A DNA stretch of 64,000 bases from contig OU612075.1 in NCBI GenBank assembly GCA_914767715.1, positions 3,346,001-3,410,000 of the forward strand. Reading direction: 5' to 3'. Shown here one piece after another: positions 46,498 through 58,569 of the stretch; the first letter of the stretch is position 1, and each line of letters opens with the position of its first letter. A program made the position numbers and the translations under genes. The notes under the pieces are model-generated. The model made no database searches. It was not told where the DNA came from and saw nothing but the letters and a program-made list of their open reading frames with translations. The stretch comes from Membranipora membranacea (Eukaryota > Bryozoa > Gymnolaemata > Cheilostomatida > Membraniporidae).

Positions 46498-47783
46498 TTA
46501 TTTGGCTCCATTGGTGTCTCTTTCACATATAAACATCAGCTGCTTAAATGTGCAGAAATTATCATCAAATCCAAACATCTCATTTCTTGGCAGTTTTTTT
46601 GACCAATATTCGGTATCTCCGACAGAAGTTAAGCAGTCCTGACCTCCGCAGCAGTTGTTTGGTTCGTCGGTTACCCATGCATCTGTGGTCATTGGGATAT
46701 CAGTAGCACTCTGCCCCTTCCAGTACCATTCATTGTCTGCGCCTCTATAGCCGCCCAACCACATGTCATCGGACCTACAATGAAAAATATGTGTTTGAAG
46801 GTCTTCTGATTATTTATGCTGAAAAAATTACAGTATGGACAGAAGAAATAAATTGGGTAATGTTATAGTCTCTTGATGCGTATAGAACCATGAAGATAAC
46901 TAAACAGAAGACTCACCTAAGGATTGGTGATGAGCTCCTGTAGCCTTTGATCCAGTAGAGTTCATTCGATGTCTCGAGGGAGGCCAGACCACCTCCCATC
47001 TCTTCACATTCATCCTGAGCGCCCTGCCAGGTAAGGGTCAGGTTTGTCACAAATTTGTAACAAGAGCTCGGTCCTTCAACCCACTCATGAGGGCAAACTG
47101 CAAAATATAACGATCTTTGATTTGGGATTTTGGAAACAGTCATTTGCAGTGAAGAGCCTTAATGCAATTACCAACACTCTGAAAGGCAGACATAAAGACA
47201 AACTGACCAAGGAGTAGAATGTTGGCCAATTGAGTACTAGATGTTTAGCGCACAATGTCATCAGTTCGAATCCTGCAGCCCACTATTGGCCTCTTGAGTG
47301 CTCAGTCTAACCTCAACACAAAGAGTTATTTGGCAGAGCACTTGCAGGCTCCCAACTTATATTTTGGGATGTGGCGTGATATGCGGCCCCGTGCTTTTGA
47401 CAAATGCGTTGGATATTCGCGGCCCCTCAACCAACATTATATATATGGTCTTGTACGCTGAACCTAAAATCTAAAATGTTTTCTGTATGACTTTCTGGTG
47501 ATCAGTTAGTTGTTTTTCTTGACTTTTTGAGATAAAATTCTCATCATTCACCACTTCTAAGTTTTTATAACACTTTGCAGTCTGAGCTATACAGAGACGA
47601 ATAGCGGGTCACATGTCATCTCAACACATATTGAGAATAGTTACCACAATAGAACTCGCACACCTTCCATGCTTATACACTTAAGATAATTCAGCACACC
47701 TACTTTATTAACTCACCTGAGGTTGCCAAAGCAGATGACAGCAGCATAGCTGAGCACAGTAGCTGTATTATCGTGGTGGCCAT
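46498..47783 (-). CDS. Secreted C-type lectin, left copy (three coding exons)
   Basis: Exons 47783-47717, 47097-46917 and 46774-46498 give 174 residues. Residues 1-20 are a signal peptide (MATTIIQLLCSAMLLSSALA). The rest is one long-form C-type lectin domain: VCPHEW and SSCYKF give the first Cys pair, then DECEEMGGGLASL, MWLGGYRG (the WIGL position), DEPNN (the EPN motif typical of Ca2+-dependent mannose-type binding), CLTSV, FDDNFC at the WND position, and FICE. FDD instead of WND leaves the second Ca2+-site ligand set imperfect, and an extra Cys in NNCC is unusual. A TATA-like box lies near 48025-48033 and AATAAA at 46374-46369. It differs from the 58570-59858 copy by only two residues that I see (Gln/Arg, Lys/Glu). 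Soluble recognition or opsonin role is inferred from the family. Confidence 0.9.
47220..47290 (+). mobile_element. tRNA-like SINE remnant in lectin intron 1 (left)
   Basis: TTGGCCAATTGAGTACTAG resembles an A box, and AGTTCGAATCCTGCAG a B box, spaced as in a tRNA. The matching sequence in the right lectin intron is at about 59075-59150 on the minus strand, so it predates the duplication. Confidence 0.5.
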
Positions 47784-47989
47784 GTCTTCTATGGTGTAAA
47801 GCGTTGCCTACCATATAAAAATGATCAGCAAATACTAAAATATGGTAATATTAAAATAGGAGCAATTATTTAAAAAAAACTCTTGAAAGCTTAGTAAAAT
47901 ATAACTGCAAACATTTTTCTCATATCACATCACAATATTATCATATTATATTATTATTTCAAAATAATAAACCTTACCTTCTAGATTCA

Positions 47990-48060
47990 GTGGGAGAATG
48001 ATATCCAATGTGTCTGCTCTTCTCTTATATATGGTACATCAACAACTGCTGGTTGTTGTG
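47990..48060 (-). promoter_or_regulatory. Promoter and 5' non-coding exon of the left lectin gene
   Basis: On the minus strand: ACCATATATAAGAGAAGAG (TATA box) at about 48035-48015, then a short untranslated exon ending ACTGAATCTAGAAG before a GTAAGG donor. Immediately upstream, CAACAACCAGCAGTTGTTG is a near-palindrome and possible factor site. The right copy has the same arrangement. Confidence 0.6.
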
Positions 48061-48289
48061 GAGTCCAGTAAGCCAATCAGAACTCATGTTTTATCCCTGT
48101 TTTCGACCTGCTCATGTTTTGGCCAATCGCGGTCAGGTGCTCCTTTTTCTCATATCCTAGACAACTAGAGTACCCTACCATTTATCATCTGATCCTAGAG
48201 GAGCACACTAGTAAAGGCTTCCGTCAGGAAATGCATTGCAAGTCGGAGTTCAGTCATGTGGTGCACAGTGTGTCTGACTAATATGACAA

Positions 48290-50470
48290 CACTGACCTTG
48301 GTCAAAGTGTCTGCTGAAGTTAAAAACTTCCGCGCATATTTGAATTTTCTTAAATGATGCCTGCAGTAACAGTAATTAATTTGAAAGGTCATGACTGCAA
48401 AGCAAGTCAGAGACAGTGAGAGTAACAACTGCATTGGAAGGACCTATTGACCTAAAGACCTATAGACCATGGGTGTTTTGGTTTGTTGTGATTCCTACAG
48501 ACCATACTGTTCCACGAGCCTGGGTATCAAGTAGTGCTGGCATGGTGATGGTCTCGTGATGTCAATACTTGTTCATTAAAAACTTTGTTATGATGATAAC
48601 CAAATGGGCCATACGTACAGCCAACACCTGAATGTAATGTATTATCGTGACCATTGATTTTCCAAATTGATAATATCAAAATTAATAAAGTCATTTCTGT
48701 ATCATATTCAATTTACAGATGCCAACAAAGTGGCAGTTTTCAGTTTTAGCGGAATCGATATATGTTTCGGTCTCGTCTCTAATTTTGCTGCTGTCTTGGT
48801 CTCGTCCTGTCTTGCCAAAATCCGACAATTTGCCATCACTAGTATCAAGTCATAAAATGTTGTATCCAGTCATCTATTTGCCACATCACCTTGCCACGTC
48901 ATGGAAATCATCCTCAGCAGTTTAGAACTTTATTGGCCTGGAAATGTTGATGTTGGCTTGTGACCTTGTGCTTTGTATACCAGTATATGATTGTGTTTTT
49001 GTGGCAAGCAAGAAATTCGTACCACTAGTTCAACGAACCTGTAGGGAGCAGCTTTATCGGTACCAAGCAACTGGGACAGGTGCACTCGCCCTGTTTGTCA
49101 TAATTTACATCTCAGCAATGCTGTTAACTTTTGTGTGATAAAAACGAGCTAACCTTCAACCTATAAACCCATAATTATTAATATGAAGAGTTTAAAGCCC
49201 AAACTAGGAGTATGAGTACCCAGATTCTTAACCCGGTCCTTCCCACTACAATCTCAAGCTTGGCACATTACATTGTATAAAACTAAACTTCATGCATCAG
49301 ACATGTCAGGAAAAATGATAAGGTAAAAAGAGCTTGCAGAGTTAAATGGTGGTTCGAATATTCAAAATCGATCACTTCTCAATGATTCAAATGCAATTAT
49401 CACCAGAAGCTTTAGGGGTGTCTACATTAACAAAACCAAAAACTGGTACGCATATTGTTACAAATAAACGAATGCCATGTTCACAAAAATGAAGTTCAAA
49501 ATGTCATCGCAATAAAGGATTATATTTGGAAACTGGTATTGGGATGAAAATTCAAGTACGGTCTCTTTATTCATAGACGCCTTGCCAAATACTCAATAAA
49601 TGAACAATATTTTGTTCTTTATCTTAAACTTCATGAATGACTTGGAACCTTTTATGTTAAGAAATTATGTACAACACAATGTGGTCTGCGTGGAAAGATG
49701 CAGTAACGGACGATTGGTGTACAGCTTCAGCCACTACAGTTCATTTATGTTTTGTTATGTTATGTTATGTTATATGTCAACTTTATTACTGATCAAAACT
49801 CCGGAGAGCACATAAGATCATGTTTACATTATTATGGGAGATGCACAAGGTTAATAATGCATAAGTAAAAATGTCTACTCAAAATTATGGCGAAAAAAAA
49901 ATTGAATCATATTGTAAATTACGAAAGTCTCTGAAAAAGTGACTTAGATTGCAGTGCTGTTCTAGATTTTGATTTGATCTGCCTGCCACTGTGAGTCGAT
50001 GTTCTACCAGTGGCTGTGTCGGTATGTAGCGGGTGAGTGTCATCAGATTGAACTTTGCTCATATAACGGAGACAAAGTGTGCTGAGCAGGACACTGATAT
50101 CTTCAACTCCGCTAATTGCTTGGCGTGAATCACTGTTGGCTTGGTTTGGCAGCATTACTTGTAGGCAGAGTCTCTGGTATTTCTCCAGCTTCTCGCACGA
50201 TCTTGATTGGATTGCAAGAGTTCAACGTTCTCCGGTGATAAAAACGACCCACAGTTTTAGGCAAATGTGGTTATCAAGAAAATTCTTACATACCAGGTCG
50301 TTGCCACATAAATTTCACATAAAATGTGGTGAAAACAAAATTGTATTAATATCTGAAAACCGCTGTGAACCAGTAAGTTTGGAAGGCAAGTGGTTAAATC
50401 AAGAATGCATTTTCTGTCCATAACTGCTGGCAAACATTGGGTGCTCAGACAATAATGCATTCTTGTTTTA
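48290..50470 (-). mobile_element. Repeat E copy 2 (inverted), inner end of the left palindrome arm
   Basis: Reverse complement of the 40535-42655 repeat. It includes the same LINE-derived frame (50219-49919, minus), the ACATAACATAAC-type run and the same end at TTTGACC (about 48290). The part nearest the lectin gene (48290 to about 48930) is nearly identical to 58050-57430; further inward the similarity to the third copy falls. At 50245-50580 part of its end is duplicated as a hairpin (ACCACTTGCCTTCCAAACTT and complement). Confidence 0.65.
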
Positions 50471-50584
50471 ACCACTTGCCTTCCAAACTTACTGGTTCAC
50501 AGCGATTTTCAGATATTAATACAATTTTGTTTTCACCACATTTCATGTGAAATAGATGGTACGTAGCGACGCCTGGTATGCTTA

Positions 50585-52204
50585 CTATAAGGGGACTGAG
50601 TATCGTTTGTTTTTCATTTTAGCGCACTGATGCTAAAATATAAAAAAAAAAACTGTTTTTCGTTTATTGTTCCAAAACAACAAATCAAAATATGAAAATC
50701 GAGTCAATTTTGGTTTTTTGATTATCTTATTGACGAAAACCGAAATATTGATATGAATCCTATTTTCATATTTCAACTTTGAATCACAAAAACAAAAATT
50801 GAAAAATGTCTGCCTGAGCCTGGTATGCTGAGCTAATTTTTTCAAGTCAAGTCAGCTTCTATAAGGGCTACTGCGTGGCTTGTCTGCATTGAGGGCCACA
50901 CAAAGTATGTTACAGTGCTTGGGATGGAAGGTATTCGGCGCAGGAGCTTGGTAGTGAATGTTGCTGATGCTGATGGGCTGCTGCCTGGTGGCTGCCGCAT
51001 GTTTGATGCCGCATCTACGTTAAGCTTGCACCCTCTGGTGGGTGTGCTGCCGCTGGTGTGTTACAGATGGTGTGCTCAGTGTGCTGCCGATAAAACGCAG
51101 TGTGTTTAGTTTAGTTAAGTTTATTTTTCCATCCAATATCATTGTATTGATAAAATTGAATGCTTACAATGTTGGGTTAAAATTAACTAAGAGCGGAGAT
51201 TATTAAAATGAGTCATAAAAAAGGGAAAACTGATTTGGTTCGTTTTTGGGACCTACATAGTTAAGGTCTAAAAATACTTTTGCAGCGAGAAGATGTGCTA
51301 CATTCATTTCTGATAATATGATTAAAAAGAGGGTGCATTTGATCAGCAGCTATTCTTACAAAATGCCTCTTGCTCTGTTCAAAAATAAAATCATAATGAG
51401 CCTTTCTTCATAACATAGGTTTGGTAAAGTGGTGTTGTGCTGTTGCTGATATGCTGTCGATTTTACAATCAGCATATTTCATCTGGAGGGTGTGCTGCTG
51501 AACACCAATGAGCCGTAGCACACCAACCATCAGCAGCACACTGAGCACACCATCTGTAACACACCAGCGGCAGCACACCCACCAAAGGGTGCAAGCTTAA
51601 CGTACATTCGGCATCAAACAAGCGGCAGCCACAAGGTGGCAGCCCAACAGCATCAGCAACATTCACTACCAAGCACCTGCACCGAATACCTTTCATCTCA
51701 AGCACTGTAACATACATTGTGTGGCCCTCAATGCAAACAAGCCACGCAGTAGCCCCTTAAAGCAGCCGACTTGACAACCCAGACTCAGGCAGTCAACCCA
51801 GTTTTGACAGCAGCATCCGGTAGCGGGAATGAATGCAAACCCCAGTATATCTCCATGAGGAAAATAACAATTTAGGCTACATTTGCAATGTTTGATTTTT
51901 GTTATTTTTCTTTCAACACAAAAAATGAAAAACAAAATATGGAATTGGATTTTCGTTTTTGTTTTGCAGCATCAAAAATGAAAAACAAAAATCAATTCAT
52001 TTTTCAATTTTATTTTTGTGATCCAAAGTTGAAATATGAAAATAAGAATCATATCAATATTTCGGTTTTCGTCAATAAGAAAATCAAAAAACCAAAATTG
52101 ACTCAATTTTCATATTTTGATTTGTTGTTTTGGAACAGAAAACAAAAAACAAGTTGTATTTTGTTTTTTAGCATCAGTGCGCAAAATTGAAAATCAAACG
52201 ATAC
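50585..52204. mobile_element. Foldback-type element 1 with long inverted repeats
   Basis: Starts AAGGGGACTGAGTATCG and ends CGATACTAAGTATA. The outer parts of both arms are AT-rich (AAAAAC runs, CCGAAATATTGATATGAATC). The inner parts are GC-richer, with repeated GTGTGCTGCCGC, GGTGTGTTACAGATGG and GGCTTGTCTGCATTGAGGGC. Arms are about 0.5 and 0.7 kb, separated by about 360 bp (51110-51470) of stop-filled sequence, so no transposase is visible. The ending abuts a second element in inverted order at 52204. Confidence 0.65.
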
Positions 52205-53190
52205 TAAGTATAAGGGGACTTAGTATCGTTTATTTTTCATTTTTGCACACTGATGCTAGAATATAAAAATCAACTTGTTTTTCGTTTATTATTCCCAAAC
52301 AACAAATCAAAATATGAAAATCGAGTCAATTTTTGTTTTTTAATTTTCTTATTGATGAAAACCGAAATATTGATATGAATCCTTTCATATTTCAACTTTG
52401 AATCACAGTAACAAAATTCAAACATCCCAATGAAGCATTAGTTGTTATTTTTCTCATGGGGATTAACTGGGGTTTGCATTCATTCCCGCTACCGGATGCT
52501 GCATTTCAAAAATGGGATGTCTGCCTGAGGTTGGAACACTGAGATAATTTCTCAAGTCAAGTCAGCTGCTATGAGGGGTTACTGTGTGGCTTGTCTACAT
52601 TGAGTGCCACACAATGTATGTTACAGTGCTGGGGTGAAGATGTGAGGTATTCGGCGCAGGTGCTTTGTAGTGAATTTTGCTGATGCTGTTGGGCTGCCGC
52701 CTGGTGGCTGCCGCTTGTTTGATGTCGATCGTACGTTAAGCTTGCTGCCTCTGTTGGGTGTGCTGTCGCTGATGTGTTACAGATGGTGTGCTCAGTGTGC
52801 TGCTGATGGTGGGTGTGCTGCCGCTCATTGGTGTGCGGCAGCACACCCACCAGAGGATATATGCTAAGCGTACAATCTACAGCACATCAGTGGAAGCACA
52901 TCACCATTTTACCAAACCTATGTTATGAAGAAAGGGTGGAGTTATTGAATTAATCCTCATTACGATTTTTTTTAACAGAACAAGAGGCATTTTGTAGAAA
53001 TAGGTGCTGATCAAACACACCCTCTTTTTAATTAGTTCGGTGGCAGCCTCCTCCTAACTTATCACTTCCATTCGCGATTTTGGATGGATAAGGTTTGTCA
53101 GTTGTTTCTGGTACAGTTTTTGAAGCTGATCGCAATGGCCATAATATTGTACCTTACTCTAAGTTGCACATTAAGCCGCTAATTGCCAAA

Positions 53191-53367
53191 AACACTGCCG
53201 GTAAAAGGGAAAGTGATCAAAAGATGATGATATGGTCTCAAACTATCCAAAATCTGAAAGAGAATGTCACAATTAGTGGATCTACAACTTTACATGGGTC
53301 TGCTAGCATTACTAGCCAAGCCATGGCCAACAACGTTTGCAATGTCCCTTATATCACCTGTATATAA
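53191..53367 (+). CDS. Unidentified short ORF, plus-strand half of the central palindrome
   Basis: I do not recognise this sequence. The frame is open from about 53095 and ends at TAA 53367. The part from 53191 aligns with the minus-strand frame 53953-53756 without indels: both contain AKRES/GKRESD, IQNLKE, SGST or TGST, GSA, SQ-x-MANN, CN and end PYITCI. Translation of both halves differs by substitutions only. No signal peptide, TM helix or start context is clear, and no upstream splice site is obvious. It could be the terminal exon of an uncharacterised gene carried by the element, or an ORF kept open by chance. Confidence 0.25.
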   Translation, partial: NTAGKRESDQKMMIWSQTIQNLKENVTISGSTTLHGSASITSQAMANNVCNVPYITCI

Positions 53368-53755
53368 ATATCATTGAAACGAAAGCACTTTTTCAATTTT
53401 GCTGCTGCCTAAAAAGCAGGCTTTGAATGTTTGTACTGATCTGATTTTCTTATGGTAATTTTTTATTGACCCTCCCCTCGCATAACACCAGTGTTTAATG
53501 CTCTGAGTGTGTCGTTTTTAAAATAGTGCGTATTTTTAGGTTTCTTTTATAGTATCATAAAAATCGTCTTTCTAAGTTTGTATAGCATGTAAAGCAAAAA
53601 TGAACTCCTTCATGTATCATCAAAAAGGTGTGTAATGCAGGCTTTGATGGAGTCAAACAAGACCACCATGGAAAAAAATCAGATCGATACGAACATTTGA
53701 AGTCAGTTTTCGAGGCGACTGCAAAATTAAAAATATAGGGTCATTTCAATGATAG

Positions 53756-53953
53756 TTATATACAGGTGATATAAGGGGTATTGCAAAAGTTGTTGGCCAT
53801 ATCTTGGCTACTTATGGTAGCAGACCCATTTGAACTTGTAGATCCAGTAATGATGACATGCTCTTTCAGATTTTGGATGTTTTGAACCAATGCATCATTT
53901 TTTTTATCACTTTCCCTTTTTGCGGTGTTATCACTTTTTATAAGGTTGGTCAT
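53756..53953 (-). CDS. Unidentified short ORF, minus-strand half of the central palindrome
   Basis: Open from an ATG at 53953 (MTNLIKSDNTAKRESDKKND) to TAA at 53756, 65 residues. Its last 55 residues align with the plus-strand ORF that ends at 53367, and the 3' flank is also shared. The two copies converge toward 53560. Divergence at the DNA level is clear, so the frame has survived many substitutions; that is suggestive of coding but the sequence is short. Confidence 0.25.
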   Translation of the reverse strand: MTNLIKSDNTAKRESDKKNDALVQNIQNLKEHVIITGSTSSNGSATISSQDMANNFCNTPYITCI

Positions 53954-55059
53954 TCACTCAATATTTTTGAGATATCACAATGATATAATACAAAAAACTG
54001 ACCAAGGCATGTATAAATCTGATTGCAGAGTTTGAGTAACTCAACTCAACTCATAAGGTGAGCACAGGACAGACCTTTGAAATCTCCAAAGAACAGTGAT
54101 TTTGGCCATTTTTGGCAGCATTTTTGGCAATTAGCTGCCTATTGTGCAACTTTGTGTAAAAAAAAATACCCTACATTCCACTTGTAGGATTTATCCATCC
54201 AATTTTGTAAATGAAGTTGCGTTTCTAGCCATATTTTTGGTAGGCTACCACTGGACTAAATTGTATTATCAGAAATGAATGTAGAACATCATCTCGCTGC
54301 AAAACTATTTTTAGACCTAAACTATGTAGGTCCCAAAAACGTGCCAAATCCTTTTTTCCTTTTTTTTATGACTCATTTTAGTAATCTCCGCTCTCAGTCA
54401 TTTTTGACCCTACATTGTAAGCATTCAATTTTAACAATACCATGATATCAGTTGAAAAAATAAACTAAAGTAAAAGCACTGCACACTATCGGCAGCACAC
54501 TGAGCACGCCATCTGTAACACACCAGCGACTGCACACCCAACAGAGGCAGCAAGCTTAACATAAATCGACATCAAACAAGCAGCGGCCACTAGGCGGCAG
54601 CCCAACAGCATCAGCAAAATCCACTACAAAGCACCTGCGCCGACTACCTCACATCTTCACCTCAGCACTGTAACATACATTGTGTGGCACTCAATGCAGA
54701 CAAGCCACACATTAGCCCCTCATAGCAGCTGACTTGACTTGACAACTAAGGCTACATTTGCAATGTTTGATTTTTGTTACTGTGATTCAAATTTGAAATA
54801 TGAAAATAGGATTCATATCAATATTTCGGTTTTCATCAATAAGGTAATCAAAAAACAAAAATTGACTCAATTTTCATATTTTGATTTGCTGTTTTGGAGC
54901 AATAAACGAAAAACAAGTTAGTTTTTTCTTAAATTTTAGCATCAGTGCGCTAAAATGAAAAACAAACGATACTATGTCCCCTGACAACTAAGTCCCCGTA
55001 TATAAAATGGCGGTAAAGTTGTGTCTGGCATAATTCAAAAATTCATGTTCTATTATAAT

Positions 55060-55165
55060 TGTGAATGTATATTTTAAGGGGACTTAGTATCGTTTGATTT
55101 TCAATTTTGCGCAATGATGCTAAAAAACAAAATAAAACATGTTTTTCGTTTTCTGTTCCAAAACA
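55060..55165. mobile_element. Truncated terminus of a foldback element
   Basis: AAGGGGACTTAGTATCGTTTG followed by the AT-rich arm sequence, broken off at about 55165 where LINE sequence begins. Confidence 0.6.
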
Positions 55166-55920
55166 ACAAACCAAAATATTTCTGAAACAACACCAACAAA
55201 GTTACAAGAAGAAGCTCCCATCTAGAAAACTGGTGCTTCTCCAACGACCTTCTTCTCAATGCATAGAAAACGAAGGAGCTAGTATTCAGCAATGTAAGAG
55301 GTAACCCTCTGCCAGCGCCGTCACTACTCATCAACAATACTAACATCGAAGTTGTGAACTCCTTCACCTATCTGGGCACAGTTTCATCCAATAAACTAGA
55401 CTTTACACTTAAGACCGAGAAGACCATCAAGAAAGCTCGTACCAGAACTCACATACTTGCCAAACTCTACCATCTAGGCATAAACAAGAAAATTATACGA
55501 ATATGTTACAAATCTCTTATAGAAATTATTATCAGCTACAATCTAGTGGTAGTCTTTAAACATCTCAAATCAGACTGTCATCGAAAACTAAAACATCTTA
55601 TCAGTACTGCAAAATACCTAGCAGGCGGTCAATCTTTTACTAATACACAAGACCTATATGCACATAAACTGAAAACAAAGAGCCTGAGAATGGTTGCTGG
55701 CAGCCATTCTGATCCGGTGCTAACATTAACAACGCTTCCATCACACCGGTTTCAGGCAATAAAACAACGCACTCAGCTACGCTCTAACTGTTTTAGGGCC
55801 CACTCCGTCAGATATTTAATCACAGTTTGTGTAAATATATTGAAGTGTAATTTTATATACAATTTTATTCCATATATCGTTTTATATTCATATATTTTTA
55901 CATTACAATCAAACTGAGCT
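55166..55920 (+). mobile_element. 5'-truncated LINE, 3' part of reverse-transcriptase ORF (CR1/L2-like)
   Basis: Reads NWCFSNDLLLNA, a stop, KTKELVFSN, NSFTYLGT, KKARTRTHILAKLYHLGINK, then SLIEIIISYN and LKHLISTAKYLAG. The order W-x5-LxLNxxKT, FxYLG, KKAxxR, ALIESxIxYx, LQxxxxxA-x-I-G is that of the RT thumb and following region in CR1/L2-type LINEs. The TAG at the start of KTKE and the missing catalytic part mean it is dead. It was probably inserted in a foldback terminus, since that sequence stops at its left edge. Confidence 0.75.
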
Positions 55921-55999
55921 TACTTTTAGAGAATACTTTTAGAGAGCACCCACATAAACATTTTTATTTCTCTTCCTGAGACAATACAATACATACATA

Positions 56000-58050
56000 A
56001 AAGTGACCCTCCTTAACATCTACGCTGACGGAGAATGAAAAGTGATAAATCCATACTGTTTCAGTTATGTAATAAGCGCGAGTTGCCCATCCACATGAGA
56101 TAGGTCTGTTAACCATCCAATCTCTACCCTGGCAGCAAACTTTGAAGAGAATGGAATGAGCTGTACTGGCTGAAGGTATACAGCCGCAGTACACCATTCC
56201 ACAGGTACTGCATCTTTCTAAGAAGACCACAGTGTATGTTACAAATTTTGACAAAAAAGGTTCTAAGTCATTTATCAAGTTTAATATAACAGACAACTTA
56301 TCTTTCATCTATTGAGTACTTGGGATGACATTCATGATTTAAGAGAAAGTACTGTTATTTTCATCCCAATACAGTTTCCAAACATAATCCTTCATTGCGA
56401 TGACATTCAGATCAGCCTTTTTAAATATTTTTCATACATTTGTAACTAAATCAACCAAGACTCATGAATCATTATCATTTAATCCCACCTAATGTTGTTA
56501 ACTTGTATTTTTGTTTGCCACTCTCTGTTTCTTTTTTCATCTTATTCACGTAATTTATGATACCATGCTTTCATTATCCTACTCACTATAATAATATAGT
56601 ATGTAACACCCTACCACTTTTATCTTTTTATTCAAGTCATTTTTGTATCTATGTTAATGTGTGTGAGGTCAACAAGTTATTTTTAATTTGCTTTAATTAT
56701 AAACTTTTAGAAACCTCAATAAATAAATAAATAAATAAATTAGAAAATGATCGATTTTGAATATCCGAATCACCATTTAACTTTGCAAGCTCGGCTCACC
56801 ATAAATTTTTTTACTGACACGTCCAATGTATGAATTTCAGTTTCTCCCAACACAGTGTGCCAAGTTTGAGATGGTATTGGGAACGACCGGTCCTTGGCTT
56901 TGAACTCTTCATAATAAGAAGGGACTTGTCTCTACAGAGTGCTAATTATGGGTGTATAGATTGAAGGTAAGCTTGCTTTTGTCATGTACTCAAAACACAA
57001 TGTGGTGGTAGCTCAGGAGGTAGCTCAGTTGGTCAGCTACCCTCAAATGCGCAAGCGTTGGAGGTCTTGGGTTCGAATACCGCTGCAGTCTACCGACTTC
57101 TGGGCTATTTTGACGCCCCAGGTGTGCTCTGACCTGCCTGCAAACTGAGAGCAATTTGGTGCCAAATACGGCAGCCCTGCACTGATTTTTCTCAGTCTTC
57201 GGACAGAGACAAACTTGCAATTTTAACCCAATTAATAGCGCTGCTGAGATGCCAATTATGACAAACAGGACAAGTGTACCTGTCCAGTTGCTTGGTACCG
57301 ATAAATTCACTCCTTTCAGGTTCGTGGAACTAGTGGTACGGATTTCGTGATTGCCACAAAAACAAAACATATACTGGTATACAATGCACAAGGCCACAAG
57401 CCAACATCAACATTTCCAAGGCCAATCAAGTTCTACACTGCTGAAGATGATTTCCATGACGTGGCAAGGTGATGTGGCAAATAGATAACTGGATACAACA
57501 TTTTATGACTTGATACTAGTGATGGCAAATTGTCAGATTTTGGCAAGACAGGACGAGACCAGGACAGCAGCAAAATTAGAGACGAGACCGAAACATATAT
57601 CGATGCCGCTAAAACTGAAAACTGCCACTTTGTTGGCATCTGTAAATTGAATATGATACAGAAATGACTTTATTAATTTTGATATTATCAATTTGGAAAA
57701 TCAATGGTCACGATAATACAGTACATTCAGGTGTTGGCTGTACGTATGGCCCATTTGGTTATCATCATAACAAAGTTTTTAATGAACAAGTATTGACATC
57801 ACGAGACCATCACCATGCCAGCACTACTTGATACCCAGGCTCGTGGAACAGTATGGACTGTAGGAATCACAACAAACCAAATTACCCATGGTCTTTAGGT
57901 CAATAGGTCCTTCCAACGCAGTTGTTACTCTCACTGTCTCTGACTTGCTTTGCAGTCATGACCTCACAAATTAATTACTGTTACTGCAGGCATCATTTAA
58001 GAAAATTCAAATATGCGCGGAGGTTTTTAACTTCAGCAGACACTTTGACC
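56000..58050 (+). mobile_element. Repeat E copy 3, inner end of the right palindrome arm
   Basis: Same orientation as copy 1 and inverted relative to copy 2. The outer 0.6 kb (57430-58050) is almost identical to copy 2; the inner part is clearly more diverged and carries two extra insertions: about 56455-56740, ending in an (AATA)n tail at 56719-56740 as in a LINE 3' end, and the SINE at 57003-57228. Neither is in copies 1 or 2. Confidence 0.6.
57003..57228 (+). mobile_element. tRNA-derived SINE, family B, inserted in repeat E
   Basis: Head GTAGCTCAGTTGGTCAGC, B box TGGGTTCGAATACC, body CTGCCTGCAAACTGAGAGCA, end ACAAACTTGCAATTTTAACC. Same family as 23112-22905. Copies 1 and 2 of repeat E run continuously across this position, so it is an insertion specific to copy 3. 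Confidence 0.75.
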
Positions 58051-58299
58051 AAGGTCAGTGTTGTCATATTAGTCAGACACACTGTGCACCACATGACTGA
58101 ACTCCGACTTGCAATGCATTTCCTGACGGAAGCCTTTACTAGTGTGCTCCTCTAGGATCAGATGATAAATGGTAGGGTACTCTAGTTGTCTAGGATATGA
58201 GAAAAAGGAGCACCTGACCGCGATTGGCCAAAACATGAGCAGGTCGAAAACAGGGATAAAACTTGAGTTCTGATTGGCTTACTGGACTCCACAACAACC

Positions 58300-58371
58300 A
58301 GCAGTTGTTGATGTACCATATATAAGAGAAGAGCAGACACATTGGATATCATTCTTCCACTGAATCTAGAA
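58300..58371 (+). promoter_or_regulatory. Promoter and 5' non-coding exon of the right lectin gene
   Basis: ACCATATATAAGAGAAGAG is a TATA box about 25-30 bases before the probable start. A short exon ends ACTGAATCTAGAAG at a GTAAAG donor, and the coding exon follows an ATGGTAG acceptor near 58546. The upstream near-palindrome CAACAACCAGCAGTTGTTG is conserved in both arms. Confidence 0.65.
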
Positions 58372-58569
58372 GGTAAAGTTTATTATTTTGAAATAATAAT
58401 ATAATATGATAATATTGTGATCTGATATGAGAAAAATGTTTGCAGTTATATTCTACTAAGCTTTCATGAGTTTTTTTTAAATAATTGCTCCTATTTTAAT
58501 ATTACCATATTTTAGTATTAATTGCTGATCATCTTTATATGGTAGGCAACGCTTTACACCATAGAAGAC

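Larger units (their letters stand above)
52205..54985. mobile_element. Foldback-type element 2 with a nested palindromic insert
   Basis: Same family as 50585-52204: AAGGGGACTTAGTATCG at the left end and CGATACTATGTCCCC at the right. Arms at about 52205-52870 and 54480-54985 enclose a linker that matches element 1 at 52890-53040 and 54240-54480. Between these is about 1.2 kb absent from element 1, itself an inverted repeat (53100-53480 and 53640-53990). Confidence 0.65.

Noticed and set aside
48719-48925. 68-codon frame conserved in both arms (also 57433-57639)
   Set aside because: It lies within repeat E; identity follows from the recent duplication and no upstream gene structure is seen.
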